A program made the translations under genes and the position numbers. From Sphingopyxis macrogoltabida (lineage in GTDB: Bacteria > Pseudomonadota > Alphaproteobacteria > Sphingomonadales > Sphingomonadaceae), in the NCBI RefSeq assembly GCF_001307295.1, contig NZ_CP012700.1, forward strand, positions 871,001 to 935,000: DNA of 64,000 nt. Reading direction: 5' to 3'. Shown here in pieces: positions 35,467 to 45,569 of the stretch. Within the stretch, counting starts at the first letter, position 1. Every line of letters starts with the position of its first letter. The notes under the pieces were generated by a model. The model was given only the letters and a program-made list of their open reading frames with translations. It was not told the origin of the DNA and searched no databases.

Positions 35467-36324
35467 TTATAGCGTGATGGCGCGCACGCTGCGTGACCGT
35501 GCCAGAGGGATCGCCTGCCTTGCCCGGACGACCGCGTCCTTTTCGATCGGTGCCAGCGCCAGATCGAAACCCGGATTGGTCGCCGTTCCGTTCCTTGCAT
35601 CGGCGATGACGGCACCCCAAGGATCGACGGCAAGGCTGTGGCCATAGGTCGCACGGCCGTCGGCGTGCGTGCCGTTCTGCGCCGCCGCCAGGAGATGGCA
35701 ACCCGTTTCGATGGCGCGGGCGCGGAGCAGGACATGCCAATGTGCCTCGCCGGTCGATACTGTGAAGGCGGCCGGGACGGCGATGATGTCGGCGCCTTGG
35801 TCGACGAGGGCGCGATAAAGTTCGGGGAAGCGGACATCGTAACAGATGCTGAGGCCGAGCCGTCCGAGCGGCGTGTCGACAACCGTTATCGCATCGCCGC
35901 CGGCATAGGCGGCCGATTCGGTCCAGTTCTCGCCCGACGGCAGGGTGACATCGAACATGTGGATCTTGTCGTAGCGGGCGCGGATGCTGCCGTCGGCGGC
36001 AATGATATGGCTACGGTTGACGCGGCGCTCACCATCGTCGGCGAGCAGCGGCATCGACCCCGAATGCAGCCAGAGCCCGTGCCGCCGCGCCATCTCCTGC
36101 AGCGCTGCGGGCCACGGACTGTCGGCTTCGCGCAGGATATGCGCTGCCGAACGCGCGCGGTCGCGATCGAGCAGCAGCGACATTTCGGGCAGGAAGGCCA
36201 TTGCGGCGCCGCGCGCGGCGGCTTCGGCCATCGCGCGATCGATTGTCGCGAGGTTGGCGTCCGGATCGATGCCGCTGGTCATCTGGATCAGCGCAGCGAC
36301 GGGTGAGGGAGAGATGTTGTCCAT
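35467..36324 (-). CDS. Nit-type carbon-nitrogen hydrolase (deaminated glutathione amidase-like)
   Basis: A 285-residue nitrilase-superfamily enzyme with the full Glu-Lys-Cys triad: E47 in FLPEMS, K120 in RYDKIHMFD and C161 in SICYDVRFPELYR. The segment KIHMFDVTLP and the C-terminal region resemble the Nit1/Nit2 branch, whose best-known members are omega-amidases or repair deaminated glutathione. The protein is cytoplasmic. In many alphaproteobacteria the homologue lies beside a glutaredoxin gene; none is seen here. The start at 36324 lacks a strong ribosome site. It is convergent with the 77-aa protein gene. Confidence 0.88.
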   Translation of the reverse strand: MDNISPSPVAALIQMTSGIDPDANLATIDRAMAEAAARGAAMAFLPEMSLLLDRDRARSAAHILREADSPWPAALQEMARRHGLWLHSGSMPLLADDGERRVNRSHIIAADGSIRARYDKIHMFDVTLPSGENWTESAAYAGGDAITVVDTPLGRLGLSICYDVRFPELYRALVDQGADIIAVPAAFTVSTGEAHWHVLLRARAIETGCHLLAAAQNGTHADGRATYGHSLAVDPWGAVIADARNGTATNPGFDLALAPIEKDAVVRARQAIPLARSRSVRAITL

Positions 36325-36423
36325 CGCGTCTGGCTAGTCCGCTGGCGCAGGCAGGACAAGAGGCGCGCGGGGGGACGCGACAGTTCAGTGGCCAGCAAGC
36401 TTCGATGGCGATAAGATGGGCCG

Positions 36424-39396
36424 ATGTCCTATTCTCCCGCGTCGACCACGCTCTCGCTTTTCCGATTTCTGCTTCCAGCCTGTGCGGCGACCGCCCTGCT
36501 GCTCGCGCCTCCTGCCGCGGCGCAGACCGGCGGAACGTCTGCACCTTCCGCCAAGACGACGGCCGGCACCGCAAAGGCTGACGACTGGCTCTATGTCGGC
36601 AGTGATATCCCGCGCGATACCGCATGGACCTTTGGCGTCCTGCCGAATGGTGTCCACTATGCGGTGCGCAACAATGGCGTGCCGCCGGGGCAGGTTTCGA
36701 TCCGCGTGCGGATGGACGTCGGATCGCTGTTCGAAACCGAAAAGGAACGCGGCTTTGCGCACCTGCTCGAACATCTGACCTTTCGCGGGAGCGAACATAT
36801 CCCCGACGGCGAGGCGAAACGGATCTGGCAGCGGTTCGGGGTCACTTTCGGCAGCGATTCGAACGCGCAAACGACGCCGACCCAGACGGTGTACCAGCTC
36901 GACCTGCCCAGCATCACGTCGGCCAACCTTGACGAGAGCATGAAATTGCTCGCGGGCATGGTCCGCGAACCGCGGATTTCGGACGCCGCGGTGACCGCCG
37001 AACGCGGCGTCGTCATGTCCGAACTGCGCGAATCGGACGGTCCGCAAAAGCGGATTTCGGACGCGACGAGTGCGCATCTGTTCGCCGGGCAATTGCTCGG
37101 CGACCGCTCGCCGATCGGCACCGTCGAATCGCTCGGCGCGGCGCGCGCCGACACGGTGACCGCCTTCCACGACCGCTGGTACCGCCCCGACCGCGCCGTG
37201 GTCGTCATCGTCGGCGACGGCGATCCCGCCGAATTCGCCCGGCTGATCGAGAAATATTACGGCGACTGGCGCGCCGCCGGTCCCAATCCGGCGCAGCCCG
37301 ATTTCGGCAAGCCGAACCCCAAGGCGCCGGTGGCGCGGGCGATCGTCGAGGCGAACCAGCCGGTCGCGCTGTCGCTGGCGATGGTCCGGCCGTGGAAGAA
37401 ACGGATCGACACGGTCGAAAATACCCGGCGGCTTTATATGGAGTTTCTTGCGCAGGCGCTGGTCAACCGCCGCCTCGAAAACCGCGCCCGCGCAGGCGGC
37501 AGCTATCTCGTCGCGACGGTCGAGCAGGAATATGTCAGCCGCAGCGTCGACGTGACGATGGCGCAGATCGTGCCGCTCGGCGACTGGAAGCCGGCGCTCG
37601 CCGACGTGCGCGGGGTGATCGCCGATGCGATGAAAACGCCGCCGTCGCAGGCCGATATCGACCGCGAGGCGAACGAGATCGAAGCCTTCCTGCGCAAGGA
37701 ACTCGAAAACGCGCGCAACGAACCGGGCGCGCGGCTGGCCGACGACATGGTGCGCGCGGTCGACATCGGCGAAACGGTCACCAGCCCGCAGGGCCAGGTC
37801 GACATGTTCCGGTCGATCCGCGCTGCGGCGACGCCGCAGGCGATGCTCGAGATCAGCCGCGCGATCTTCAGTGCGCCGGTGACGCGCGTCGTGTTGACGA
37901 CGCCGACCGCGATCGAGGGCGGCGACGGCGCGTTGCTGGCGGCGCTCGCAGCGCCGGCGCTGGTGCGCGACGACCGGCTGGCGACGATCAAGGCCGATTT
38001 CAGCCAGCTACCGGCGATCGGCCAGCCCGGCACGATCGCATCGACGACTCTCGTCCCCGGGCTGCGCGCCGAGCGCATCGAATTCGCCAATGGCGTGACG
38101 GCGCTCGTCTCGAACAACAAGGTCGAACCCGGCAAGGTGCGCGTCAACGTCCGCTTCGGTACCGGCAACCGCAGCGTCGCCGCCGACGCACCCAACCTGC
38201 TGTGGACGGGCGATTATGCCCTGATCGCGAGCGGCATCGGCCCGTGGGGTCAGAACGAGATCGATCAGCTCACCAACGGGCGTCAGATCCAGATGAATTT
38301 CGCGATCGACGACGATGCGTTCGAGCTGTCGGCCGAAAGCAAGCCTGCCGACCTTGCCGACCAGATGAAGCTGTTGGCGGCCAAGCTGGCGTCGCCGCGC
38401 TGGGATACGGCGCCCGTCGACCGCCTGCGCGTCGGCTTCCTCACCGGCTACGACCTCAACGACGCGACCCCCAATGCCGTGCTCGACCGCAATTTGCGCG
38501 GCTGGCTTTCGGGCAACGACGCGCGCTGGTCGGCGCCCGACAAGGCCGAGATCGAGGCGCTGACCCCGGCAAAGTTTCGCGCCTTCTGGGAACCGCGCCT
38601 CGCGAGCGGGCCGATCGAGGTCCAGCTGTTCGGCGATATGGCGTCGATCGATTATCGCAAGATCTTGGCCGAGACGTTCGGCGCCCTGTCGCCGCGCGCC
38701 CCGCTGGCGCCGGCGGGCGGCCAGAAGGTCGCCTTTGCCAAGCATGTGACCGTGCCCGAAGTTGCCTATCATCGCGGCGAGCAGGGGCAGGCCGCGGCGA
38801 TGACCGCCTGGCCGACGAGCGGCGGCCTCGCCAGCCCGCGCGATGCGCGGGGTCTGGAAGTGCTGGCGGCGATCTTCAACGACCGCCTGTTCGACCGGCT
38901 GCGCGCCGAGCAGGGGGCCAGTTATGGCCCCGTCGTCGACAGCCATTGGCCGACGGGGTTCGACAATAGCGGCGGTTATCTGCTCGTCGGCAGCCTGCTG
39001 GCGCCGAAGGACATCGACCGTTTCTATGGCATCGCGAAAGATATTGCGGCCGACCTCGTCGCCAACCCGGTCACCGCCGACGAACTCGCGCGCAACGCCG
39101 GGCCGATCCGCGAGCAGGTCGCGCGCGCCTCGACGGGCAATGTCTATTGGATGTTCCTGCTCGAAGGCGCGACGCGCGATCCGCGGGTCGCCGCGGCGGC
39201 GCTGTCGATCCAGGACGATATCGCAGCGGTGACCGCCGCCGATATCCAGCGCCTTGCCAAGCTCTACCTGACGCCGGCACGCCAATGGTCGCTGGCGATC
39301 CTGCCCAAGGGGATGACGCTGGCCGATGCCTCGGCGGCTGGGGCGGCCGCCGCGGGCGGATCGCAGGCCTCGGCGCCGGTTGCCGCCTCGCGCTGA
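36424..39396 (+). CDS. M16-family zinc metallopeptidase, full-length two-domain form
   Basis: A 990-residue exported protease with a signal peptide ending near APPAAAQ. The inverted zinc motif H113-L-L-E116-H117 (in AHLLEHLTFRGSEH), followed about 75 residues later by the third ligand Glu region (ERGVVMSELRES), is intact. The second half (about residues 540-960) is the inactive M16 domain that closes the chamber, with RAEQGASYGPVVDS. This pitrilysin/PqqL-type layout cleaves small peptides in the periplasm. It could supply peptides to the uptake genes in this window, but that is inference. The start ATG has no strong ribosome site; the gene is preceded by a 99-bp gap and divergent from the nit gene. 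Confidence 0.93.
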   Translation: MSYSPASTTLSLFRFLLPACAATALLLAPPAAAQTGGTSAPSAKTTAGTAKADDWLYVGSDIPRDTAWTFGVLPNGVHYAVRNNGVPPGQVSIRVRMDVGSLFETEKERGFAHLLEHLTFRGSEHIPDGEAKRIWQRFGVTFGSDSNAQTTPTQTVYQLDLPSITSANLDESMKLLAGMVREPRISDAAVTAERGVVMSELRESDGPQKRISDATSAHLFAGQLLGDRSPIGTVESLGAARADTVTAFHDRWYRPDRAVVVIVGDGDPAEFARLIEKYYGDWRAAGPNPAQPDFGKPNPKAPVARAIVEANQPVALSLAMVRPWKKRIDTVENTRRLYMEFLAQALVNRRLENRARAGGSYLVATVEQEYVSRSVDVTMAQIVPLGDWKPALADVRGVIADAMKTPPSQADIDREANEIEAFLRKELENARNEPGARLADDMVRAVDIGETVTSPQGQVDMFRSIRAAATPQAMLEISRAIFSAPVTRVVLTTPTAIEGGDGALLAALAAPALVRDDRLATIKADFSQLPAIGQPGTIASTTLVPGLRAERIEFANGVTALVSNNKVEPGKVRVNVRFGTGNRSVAADAPNLLWTGDYALIASGIGPWGQNEIDQLTNGRQIQMNFAIDDDAFELSAESKPADLADQMKLLAAKLASPRWDTAPVDRLRVGFLTGYDLNDATPNAVLDRNLRGWLSGNDARWSAPDKAEIEALTPAKFRAFWEPRLASGPIEVQLFGDMASIDYRKILAETFGALSPRAPLAPAGGQKVAFAKHVTVPEVAYHRGEQGQAAAMTAWPTSGGLASPRDARGLEVLAAIFNDRLFDRLRAEQGASYGPVVDSHWPTGFDNSGGYLLVGSLLAPKDIDRFYGIAKDIAADLVANPVTADELARNAGPIREQVARASTGNVYWMFLLEGATRDPRVAAAALSIQDDIAAVTAADIQRLAKLYLTPARQWSLAILPKGMTLADASAAGAAAAGGSQASAPVAASR

Positions 39397-39423
39397 CCTG
39401 CTGCGCCCGGCGGGCGGCTACTT

Positions 39424-41205
39424 CTAGCTGTCGCTGCCCGTCGCGTGCCGCCGGGTGCGGCGGATCCGCGGTTCGTGGTCGAGCTTGCCCTTGGTCATGA
39501 TGTCCTGCCGCATCTTGGCGCGGACGTCGTGGATCGACGCGATCACCGGCCCCATGGCGACGCCAAGGTCGATCAGCACCGCCTCGGCGAGCTGCAACGA
39601 GCTTTCGAGCGTTTCGGGCACCGCGTCGGAGGCGCCGGCCTGATAGAGTGCCGCGGCATGGTCGGCATCGCGCGCGCGGCTGATGATCGGCAGCTCGGGA
39701 TATTTCTGGCGCAGCTGCCGGGTCATTCTGAGCTGCTGGACCGGATCGTCCATGGTCAGCACGATCGCCTTCGCATTCTCGATGCCTAGCTTGTCGAGGC
39801 TGCCGGACCGCGCGACGTCGGCGAAGCGGACGGCGAAGCCGTCGCGCCGGGCTGCGGCGACGGTGTCGATATCGGCGTCGACGGCCACGTAAGGACGCCC
39901 ATGTTCGCGGAGCAGCTCGGCGACGGTGTGGCCGACGCGGCCAAAGCCGACGATGACGGTGCGGCCTTCGGGGGTTTCTTCGCTTTGCGCGTCGCCGGTC
40001 CGCAGCTCGATCCGCCGCGCGATATCGTGGCCGACGCGCGCCAGCAGCGGGGTGATCGTCAGCCCGATCGCGGTGACGAGCTGCCAGAACTCCGCGGTGT
40101 CGCGGCTGATGAGTTGCGCCTGCAGGGCCGTCGCGAGCACGATCAGGGTGGTTTCCGACGGGCTCGCCATCAACAGGCCGACTTCGGCGGCGGTGCCGCG
40201 CCGGACGACGCCCGAAAAGCGTAATAACGCGGCGGTGACGACCGCCTTGACCACGACAACGCCGACGACCGCGCCGATCAGTTGCGGCCACAGCGCGGCG
40301 ATCGTCTTGAGGTTGAGGCCCATGCCGACGCTGATCAGGAATACCCCGAGCGCGAGACCCTTGAAGGGCGCGGTGATCGCCTCGACCTCTTCATGATATT
40401 CGGTCTCGGCGATCATCAGGCCGGCGAGCAGCGCGCCGACGATCGGCGACAGGCCGACGGCCGCCGTCGCCAGCGCGGCGACGATGACGACAAGCAGGCT
40501 GGCGGCGAGGAACAGTTCGGGATCCTTGGCGCGCGCGGCCTGGGCAAAGATTTTCGGCAACAGGAACCAGCCGCCGATCGCCAGTCCGGCGACGACGACG
40601 ACGCCTTGCCAGAGCGTCGTCAGCAGCAATTCGGCGCTGTCGCCTGACGCCGTCGGCGACAGGGCGGCGAGGATGAAGATGATCGGGACGAGCGCCAGAT
40701 CCTCGAACAGCAGCATCGAAAAGGCCGATTTTCCTACGGCCGACTTGGTGCCGGCAATAGGTAGAACGAGGGCGGTCGAGGAGAGGGCGAGCGCGATACC
40801 GAGGCCGTAGGCGGCGGCGGGTGAAAGGTCGCCGAGCAGGAGCAATGCGGTACCGAGGATCAGCCCGCCCAGCCCGAGTTCGGCGGCACCGATGCCGAAC
40901 ACCAGCTTGCGCAGTTGCCACAGGCGCCGGAACGACAGCTCGAGCCCGATCGAAAAGAGCAGGAGCACGATGCCCAGCTCGGCGAACAGGGCGATTTCCT
41001 CGGCCGATCCGATGGTGACGTGGCGCAGCCATGGATAATCGCCGGTCAGCGATCCCAGGCCGGACGGGCCGACGAGCAGGCCGACGAGGATGAAGCCGAT
41101 CACGGGCGGCAGGCGGAAGCGGGCGAAGGCGGGAATGACGATTCCCGCAGCGCCCAGCACCACCAGCGCGTCGCCGATGAGGGAGGTTTCTGTTTCCGAT
41201 ACCAT
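39424..41205 (-). CDS. KefB/CPA2-type cation:proton antiporter with RCK domain
   Basis: A 593-residue inner-membrane protein. The membrane half (about residues 10-385) has twelve or thirteen helices including FARFRLPPVIGFILVGLLVGPSG and ALALSSTALVLPI, the CPA2 signature. A TrkA-N/RCK domain follows, with RTVIVGFGRVGHTVAELL (Gly-rich NAD-binding motif, about residue 415) and AKAIVLTMDDP. The C-terminal tail is basic. KefB/KefC proteins release K+ in exchange for H+ and are gated by glutathione adducts and nucleotides. The gene stands alone and is convergent with the M16 peptidase gene. Whether it carries K+ or Na+ cannot be decided. Confidence 0.92.
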   Translation of the reverse strand: MVSETETSLIGDALVVLGAAGIVIPAFARFRLPPVIGFILVGLLVGPSGLGSLTGDYPWLRHVTIGSAEEIALFAELGIVLLLFSIGLELSFRRLWQLRKLVFGIGAAELGLGGLILGTALLLLGDLSPAAAYGLGIALALSSTALVLPIAGTKSAVGKSAFSMLLFEDLALVPIIFILAALSPTASGDSAELLLTTLWQGVVVVAGLAIGGWFLLPKIFAQAARAKDPELFLAASLLVVIVAALATAAVGLSPIVGALLAGLMIAETEYHEEVEAITAPFKGLALGVFLISVGMGLNLKTIAALWPQLIGAVVGVVVVKAVVTAALLRFSGVVRRGTAAEVGLLMASPSETTLIVLATALQAQLISRDTAEFWQLVTAIGLTITPLLARVGHDIARRIELRTGDAQSEETPEGRTVIVGFGRVGHTVAELLREHGRPYVAVDADIDTVAAARRDGFAVRFADVARSGSLDKLGIENAKAIVLTMDDPVQQLRMTRQLRQKYPELPIISRARDADHAAALYQAGASDAVPETLESSLQLAEAVLIDLGVAMGPVIASIHDVRAKMRQDIMTKGKLDHEPRIRRTRRHATGSDS

Positions 41206-41281
41206 AAGGGCCGACCTTATGCAGGCCGGCCCCGATTGGCTAGTCGCCCATATCGACTAAATCGCTAAACTATGTTTGCCG

Positions 41282-42496
41282 TCAGGCGCCCATCTTGGCT
41301 TCGAGATTCTCGACGATTGCTTCGAAGAAGCCCTCGGTGGTCAGCCAGTTCTGGTCGGGGCCGATCAGCAGCGCGAGATCCTTGGTCATCTTGCCGCTTT
41401 CGACCGTGGCGACGCAGACCTTTTCGAGGTCGTCGGCGAACTTCACCACTTCGGGGGTGCCGTCGAGCTTGCCGCGGTGCTTGAGGCCGCCGGTCCAGGC
41501 GAAGATCGACGCGATCGGGTTGGTCGACGTCGCCTTGCCCTGCTGGTGCATGCGGTAGTGGCGGGTGACCGTGCCGTGCGCGGCTTCGGATTCGACCGTC
41601 TGGCCGTCGGGGGTCATCAGCACGCTGGTCATCAGGCCGAGCGAGCCGAAGCCCTGCGCCACGGTGTCCGACTGGACGTCGCCGTCGTAATTCTTGCAGG
41701 CCCAGACGAACTTGCCCGACCATTTGAGCGCCGAGGCGACCATGTCGTCGATCAGGCGGTGCTCGTAGACGATGCCGAGCGCATCGAACTGCGCCTTGAA
41801 CTCGGCCTGGAACACTTCCTCGAACAGGTCCTTGAAGCGGCCGTCATAGGCTTTCAGGATCGTGTTCTTGGTCGACAGATACACCGGCCACTGGCGCGCG
41901 AGGCCATAGTTCAGGCTGGCGCGCGCGAAGTCGCGGATCGAATCGTCGAGGTTGTACATGCCCATCGCAACGCCCGACGAGGGGAAGTGGAACACTTCCT
42001 CGTCGATCAGCGTGCCGTCCTCACCCTCGAACACCAGGCGCAGCTTGCCGGGGCCGGGGACGCGGAAGTCGGTCGCCTTATACTGGTCGCCGAAGGCATG
42101 GCGGCCGACGACGATCGGGTCGGTCCAGCCGGGAACGAGGCGGGGGACGTTGCGCATCACGATCGGTTCGCGGAAGACGACGCCGCCGAGGATGTTGCGG
42201 ATCGTGCCGTTCGGCGACTTCCACATCTTCTTGAGCCCGAATTCCTCGACGCGGGCTTCGTCGGGGGTGATCGTTGCGCACTTCACGCCGACGCCATGCT
42301 TCTTGATCGCATTGGCGGCCTCGACGGTGATCTTGTCGTCGGTGCGGTCGCGTTCCTCGATGCCGAGGTCGTAATAATGCAGGTCGATGTCGAGATAGGG
42401 CAGGATCAGCCGTTCGCGGATCCATTGCCAGATGATCCGGGTCATTTCGTCGCCGTCGAGTTCGACAACCGGGTTGGCTACCTTGATCTTGCCCAT
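41282..42496 (-). CDS. icd: NADP-dependent isocitrate dehydrogenase, eukaryote-like type
   Basis: A 404-residue TCA-cycle enzyme. The N-terminal [26 protein letters not shown], the [19 protein letters not shown] segment and GVGVKC are those of the homodimeric type II IDH found in eukaryotes and alphaproteobacteria, not of the E. coli enzyme. The substrate residues (SPNGT, R in TIRN) and the C-terminal [12 protein letters not shown] cofactor-binding region are intact. The start ATG has AAGGAAAAAGG upstream. It is divergent from psd, with 140 bp between starts. I expect constitutive expression. Confidence 0.97.
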   Translation of the reverse strand: MGKIKVANPVVELDGDEMTRIIWQWIRERLILPYLDIDLHYYDLGIEERDRTDDKITVEAANAIKKHGVGVKCATITPDEARVEEFGLKKMWKSPNGTIRNILGGVVFREPIVMRNVPRLVPGWTDPIVVGRHAFGDQYKATDFRVPGPGKLRLVFEGEDGTLIDEEVFHFPSSGVAMGMYNLDDSIRDFARASLNYGLARQWPVYLSTKNTILKAYDGRFKDLFEEVFQAEFKAQFDALGIVYEHRLIDDMVASALKWSGKFVWACKNYDGDVQSDTVAQGFGSLGLMTSVLMTPDGQTVESEAAHGTVTRHYRMHQQGKATSTNPIASIFAWTGGLKHRGKLDGTPEVVKFADDLEKVCVATVESGKMTKDLALLIGPDQNWLTTEGFFEAIVENLEAKMGA

Positions 42497-42636
42497 ATCT
42501 TCGCCTTTTTCCTTGGGGAGTCGGAGTTGCGAGGGGCCTTAGGCAAAGCGGGGCGATTGATCAATGGCCCTGACGGATGCGGAACCTTCGCCTTATTCGA
42601 TTGTCAGTACCGGGGACGCACCCTAGAAAGATCGCC

Positions 42637-43371
42637 ATGTCCACAACCATCTCTTCCAACCGCCCCGGCGGCGGTATCAAGTGGCGCTGGCCGTCGGTCC
42701 ATCCCGAGGGGCGCAAGTTCCTGCTGATCGCCGGCATCGTCACCCTTTGCTTCTGGCTGCTCGGCTGGACGATTCCGGGCTGGCTGATGCTCGGCGTGAC
42801 GATCTGGGTCGGCACCTTCTTTCGCGATCCCGTTCGCATCACCCCGACCGGCAGCGACCTTATCGTCGCGCCCGCCGACGGGCTGGTAACGCAGATCGCC
42901 GAAGTTGCGCCGCCGCCGGAGATTGCCGGGCCCGACGGCCTCGTCGCCCCGACGATGCTGCGCGTCTCGATCTTCATGAGCGTGTTCGACGTCCACATCA
43001 ATCGCACCCCGGTCGCCGGGACGCTGCGCAAGCTCGTCTATATTCCCGGGAAATTCCTCAACGCCGACCTCGACAAGGCGAGCGAGGAGAATGAGCGCCA
43101 GCATTTCGTCGTCGAGCGCGCCGATGGCGTGCGCGTCGGTTTTACCCAGATCGCCGGGCTCGTGGCACGGCGTATCCTGCCGTTCGTCAGCATGGGCACC
43201 GAGCTGTCGACCGGCCAGCGCGTCGGCCTCATCCGCTTCGGCAGCCGCGTCGATGTCTACCTGCCCGCAGGCACGACGCCGCAGGTGTTGCTCGGCCAGC
43301 GCACGCTGGCCGGCGAAACCATCGTCGCGCGGATCGGCAAGGCCGAAATGATCGACGGCATCGGGCAATAG
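42637..43371 (+). CDS. psd: Phosphatidylserine decarboxylase proenzyme
   Basis: A 244-residue membrane-associated enzyme that converts phosphatidylserine to phosphatidylethanolamine. It is the short form (PSD-A) with an N-terminal membrane segment (residues 30-55). The autocleavage site is G202-S203 in [13 protein letters not shown]; the Ser becomes the pyruvoyl cofactor. The [26 protein letters not shown] and [15 protein letters not shown] segments are characteristic. The ATG at 42637 follows AGAAAG; an upstream frame adds unconserved residues. It is followed 2 bp later by pssA, which makes its substrate, so the two form a phospholipid operon. Confidence 0.95.
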   Translation: MSTTISSNRPGGGIKWRWPSVHPEGRKFLLIAGIVTLCFWLLGWTIPGWLMLGVTIWVGTFFRDPVRITPTGSDLIVAPADGLVTQIAEVAPPPEIAGPDGLVAPTMLRVSIFMSVFDVHINRTPVAGTLRKLVYIPGKFLNADLDKASEENERQHFVVERADGVRVGFTQIAGLVARRILPFVSMGTELSTGQRVGLIRFGSRVDVYLPAGTTPQVLLGQRTLAGETIVARIGKAEMIDGIGQ

Positions 43372-43373
43372 GC

Positions 43374-44147
43374 ATGGCCGATGAAGCGCAGCCGGCCGCC
43401 GACGCCGAGCGCCGCCGGATCGGCGGTATCCCGCTGCGCGCCTTCGCGCCCAACGCGATCACCGCGCTGGCGCTGTGCTTCGGCCTGACCGGCGTCCGCT
43501 TCGCAATCGGCGAAGAGTGGGAAAAGGCGCTCGCGGCGATCATCTTCGCCGGCGTGCTCGACGGGATGGACGGGCGGATCGCGCGGCTGCTCCGCGCACA
43601 GAGCAAGTTCGGGGCCGAACTCGATTCGCTGTCCGACGTCATTGCTTTCGGCGTCGCGCCGGCGATGATCCTGTTTCTCTGGTCGCTCGACAATGCACCG
43701 AAGTTCGGCTGGACTGCGGCGCTCGCACTGGCGGTGTGCTGCGCGCTGCGGCTCGCGCGCTTCAATTCGCGGATGGACGCCGATTTCCAGCCGCATAAGT
43801 CGGCGGGCTTCAATACCGGCATTCCCGCGCCAGCGGGTGCAGGGATGGCGTTCGTGCCGGTCTATTTGTGGCTGGTGACGGCGAACGACCTGTTTCGCGA
43901 ATGGTATGTCGTCATGCCCTGGGCGCTCGGAATTGCGATGCTGATGATCTCGGCGATCCCGACTTATAGCTGGGCATCGATCCGCCTGCGCCGTTCGTGG
44001 CGCCTGTTCGCGCTGGCGGGCGTTGGGCTGCTCGGTGCTGCGCTGGTCACGGCGCCGTGGCTGACCTTGCTCGCGGTGTGCGCCGTCTATACCGCGACGC
44101 TGCCTTTCGGTCTCGCGAGCTATGCAAGGGTCAAGCGGCGCGGCTGA
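43374..44147 (+). CDS. pssA: CDP-diacylglycerol--serine O-phosphatidyltransferase
   Basis: A 257-residue integral membrane enzyme that forms phosphatidylserine from CDP-diacylglycerol and serine. The CDP-alcohol phosphotransferase signature with its metal-binding Asp residues is clear at residues 63-85 (DGMDGRIARLL, then GAELDSLSD). Several transmembrane helices follow. It starts 2 bp after psd, and cdsA for the precursor lies 5 kb downstream. The last 17 bp overlap, tail-to-tail, the 3' end of the small membrane protein gene on the other strand. Confidence 0.95.
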   Translation: MADEAQPAADAERRRIGGIPLRAFAPNAITALALCFGLTGVRFAIGEEWEKALAAIIFAGVLDGMDGRIARLLRAQSKFGAELDSLSDVIAFGVAPAMILFLWSLDNAPKFGWTAALALAVCCALRLARFNSRMDADFQPHKSAGFNTGIPAPAGAGMAFVPVYLWLVTANDLFREWYVVMPWALGIAMLMISAIPTYSWASIRLRRSWRLFALAGVGLLGAALVTAPWLTLLAVCAVYTATLPFGLASYARVKRRG

Positions 44148-44391
44148 GCTGCGGCTGGACGCGGGTGGCGGTACGGACAGGACGCGGAGCGTCGCGGCGG
44201 GCCGGCGAACGGCGCAGCGTCAGTTTCTGCGACGCCGGATCGGGCTGCGGGCCGGCAATGGCCGGGAAGGCGCCTTCGCCCAGGAGCGCCGAAAGGATCG
44301 CGTCTTCATTGCTGCGGAACATCGCCAGAATGACCGTGATGCCCAGCCCGGCGGCGAGGGCGAAAAGGAGTGCGGCTGCGACCTGAACCAT
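44131..44391 (-). CDS. Small membrane protein, probably SOS-regulated
   Basis: An 86-residue protein with one N-terminal transmembrane helix (VAAALLFALAAGLGITVILAMF), a short acidic segment (NEDAILSALLGEG), and a Pro/Arg-rich, strongly basic tail. The ATG at 44391 has GGAAGGA at the proper distance. A perfect alphaproteobacterial LexA box (GTTC-N7-GTTC) lies 74-88 bp upstream. SOS-induced small inner-membrane proteins that stop cell division are known in Caulobacter (SidA, DidA); no sequence similarity to them is claimed. The gene overlaps pssA by 17 bp at the 3' ends. A division inhibitor or another damage-response peptide is plausible but unproven. Confidence 0.75.
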   Translation of the reverse strand: MVQVAAALLFALAAGLGITVILAMFRSNEDAILSALLGEGAFPAIAGPQPDPASQKLTLRRSPARRDAPRPVRTATRVQPQLSRAA

Positions 44392-44700
44392 GATCTTGTC
44401 CTTCCGGCTTCTTTGTGCGAAACCTTCTCATCCTGGGACGGTTTCCGTTGGCTCTTCGTTCCATGTTCTCGTTTTGTTCTCAACCGTTTTGCGACGAACG
44501 GAGTCAGTTTGTCGCCGGAATGACGTGCGCCGGTCGCAATCGCGCGCGTCAAATCATCGCCCGGGCCCTTGCTTTTCCCGACCGGGAAGGCTAACGGGCC
44601 GCCCATTCCACATGGAAGGCGCACATAAACCGGTGCCGGATCATCCGCTTGCGGATCCCGGTTCTTGCTTTCCAGAGGACCAACCGGAAGGAGAAAGACT
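44392..44700 (+). other. 309-bp control region of the SOS gene and the rpsB operon
   Basis: No gene is seen in this divergent region. It contains the LexA box (44465-44479), a possible rpsB promoter (TTGCTT 44569-44574, 17 bp, TAACGG 44592-44597), a short hairpin (ATCCGC-TT-GCGGAT, near 44643-44656) in the presumed leader, and the rpsB ribosome site GGAAGGAG. The hairpin may contribute to S2 autoregulation, but this is not established for this group. Confidence 0.4.
44465..44479 (-). promoter_or_regulatory. LexA (SOS) box of alphaproteobacterial type
   Basis: GTTC, seven bases (TCGTTTT), GTTC on the plus strand; on the gene's strand it reads GAAC-N7-GAAC. TTGAGA partly overlaps it and may be the -35 box for the reverse-strand small membrane protein gene. 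The AT-rich centre and the position just upstream of a small gene with a good ribosome site support it. Confidence 0.65.
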
Positions 44701-45552
44701 ATGGCGGCACCTGTCGTCACGATGCAGAATCTTATCGAGGCTGGCGCCCACTTCGGCCACCAGACCCACCGCTGGAACCCGCGCATGAAGCCGTATATCT
44801 TCGGCGCGCGCAACGGCATCCACATTCTCGACCTGTCGCAGACCGTGCCGCTTTTCGCGCGCGCGCTCGACTTCATCGCGTCCTCGTCGGCCGCTGGTGG
44901 CAAGGTACTGTTCGTCGGCACCAAGCGCCAGGCGCAGGGTCCGATCGCCGATGCGGCCCGCGCTTCGGGCCAGCACTTCGTCAACCACCGTTGGCTGGGC
45001 GGCATGCTCACCAACTGGAAGACGATCTCGAACTCGATCAAGCGCCTGAAGACACTCGAAGAGCAGCTGTCGGGCGACACCTCGGGTCTCACCAAGAAGG
45101 AAGTGCTCAACCGCACCCGCGAACGCGACAAGCTCGAAATGTCGCTCGGCGGCATCCGCGACATGGGCGGCATTCCCGACGTGATGTTCGTGATCGACGC
45201 GAACAAGGAAGAGCTGGCGATCAAGGAAGCCAACGTCCTTGGCATCCCCGTCGTCGCGATCCTCGATTCGAACGTCTCGCCCGACGGCATCGCTTTCCCG
45301 GTTCCGGCGAACGATGACGCCGCGCGCGCCATCCGTCTGTACTGCGATGCGGTGGCCCAGGCGGCGACCCGTGGCGGCCAGCAGGCCCGCGCGAACCGCG
45401 GCGAAGACCTTGGCGCGGCCGTCGAGCCCGCCGCCGAAGCCGTGCTGACCGAAGAAGCCGCTCCGGCTGCCGACGTCGCCGCTCCGGTGACCGAAGACGA
45501 ACAGGTCCCGGCGGAAGCCGCGGCCGAAACCGAACGTCAGAGCGACGCCTAA
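44701..45552 (+). CDS. rpsB: 30S ribosomal protein S2
   Basis: A 283-residue ribosomal protein. The S2 signatures are intact: [23 protein letters not shown] at the N-terminus, [11 protein letters not shown], and [21 protein letters not shown] roughly 45-residue Ala/Glu-rich tail after the core ([10 protein letters not shown] to the end) is common in alphaproteobacteria. The ATG at 44701 follows AAGGAGAAAG; a frame extension upstream is not conserved. It begins the rpsB-tsf-pyrH-frr block. A strong hairpin follows the stop, before tsf. Confidence 0.97.
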   Translation: MAAPVVTMQNLIEAGAHFGHQTHRWNPRMKPYIFGARNGIHILDLSQTVPLFARALDFIASSSAAGGKVLFVGTKRQAQGPIADAARASGQHFVNHRWLGGMLTNWKTISNSIKRLKTLEEQLSGDTSGLTKKEVLNRTRERDKLEMSLGGIRDMGGIPDVMFVIDANKEELAIKEANVLGIPVVAILDSNVSPDGIAFPVPANDDAARAIRLYCDAVAQAATRGGQQARANRGEDLGAAVEPAAEAVLTEEAAPAADVAAPVTEDEQVPAEAAAETERQSDA

Positions 45553-45569
45553 GCGTCCTCGGGCATGAC

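Noticed and set aside
44392..44700. A known ribosomal S2 leader RNA
   Set aside because: I could not match it to any leader structure with confidence; only a short hairpin is visible.
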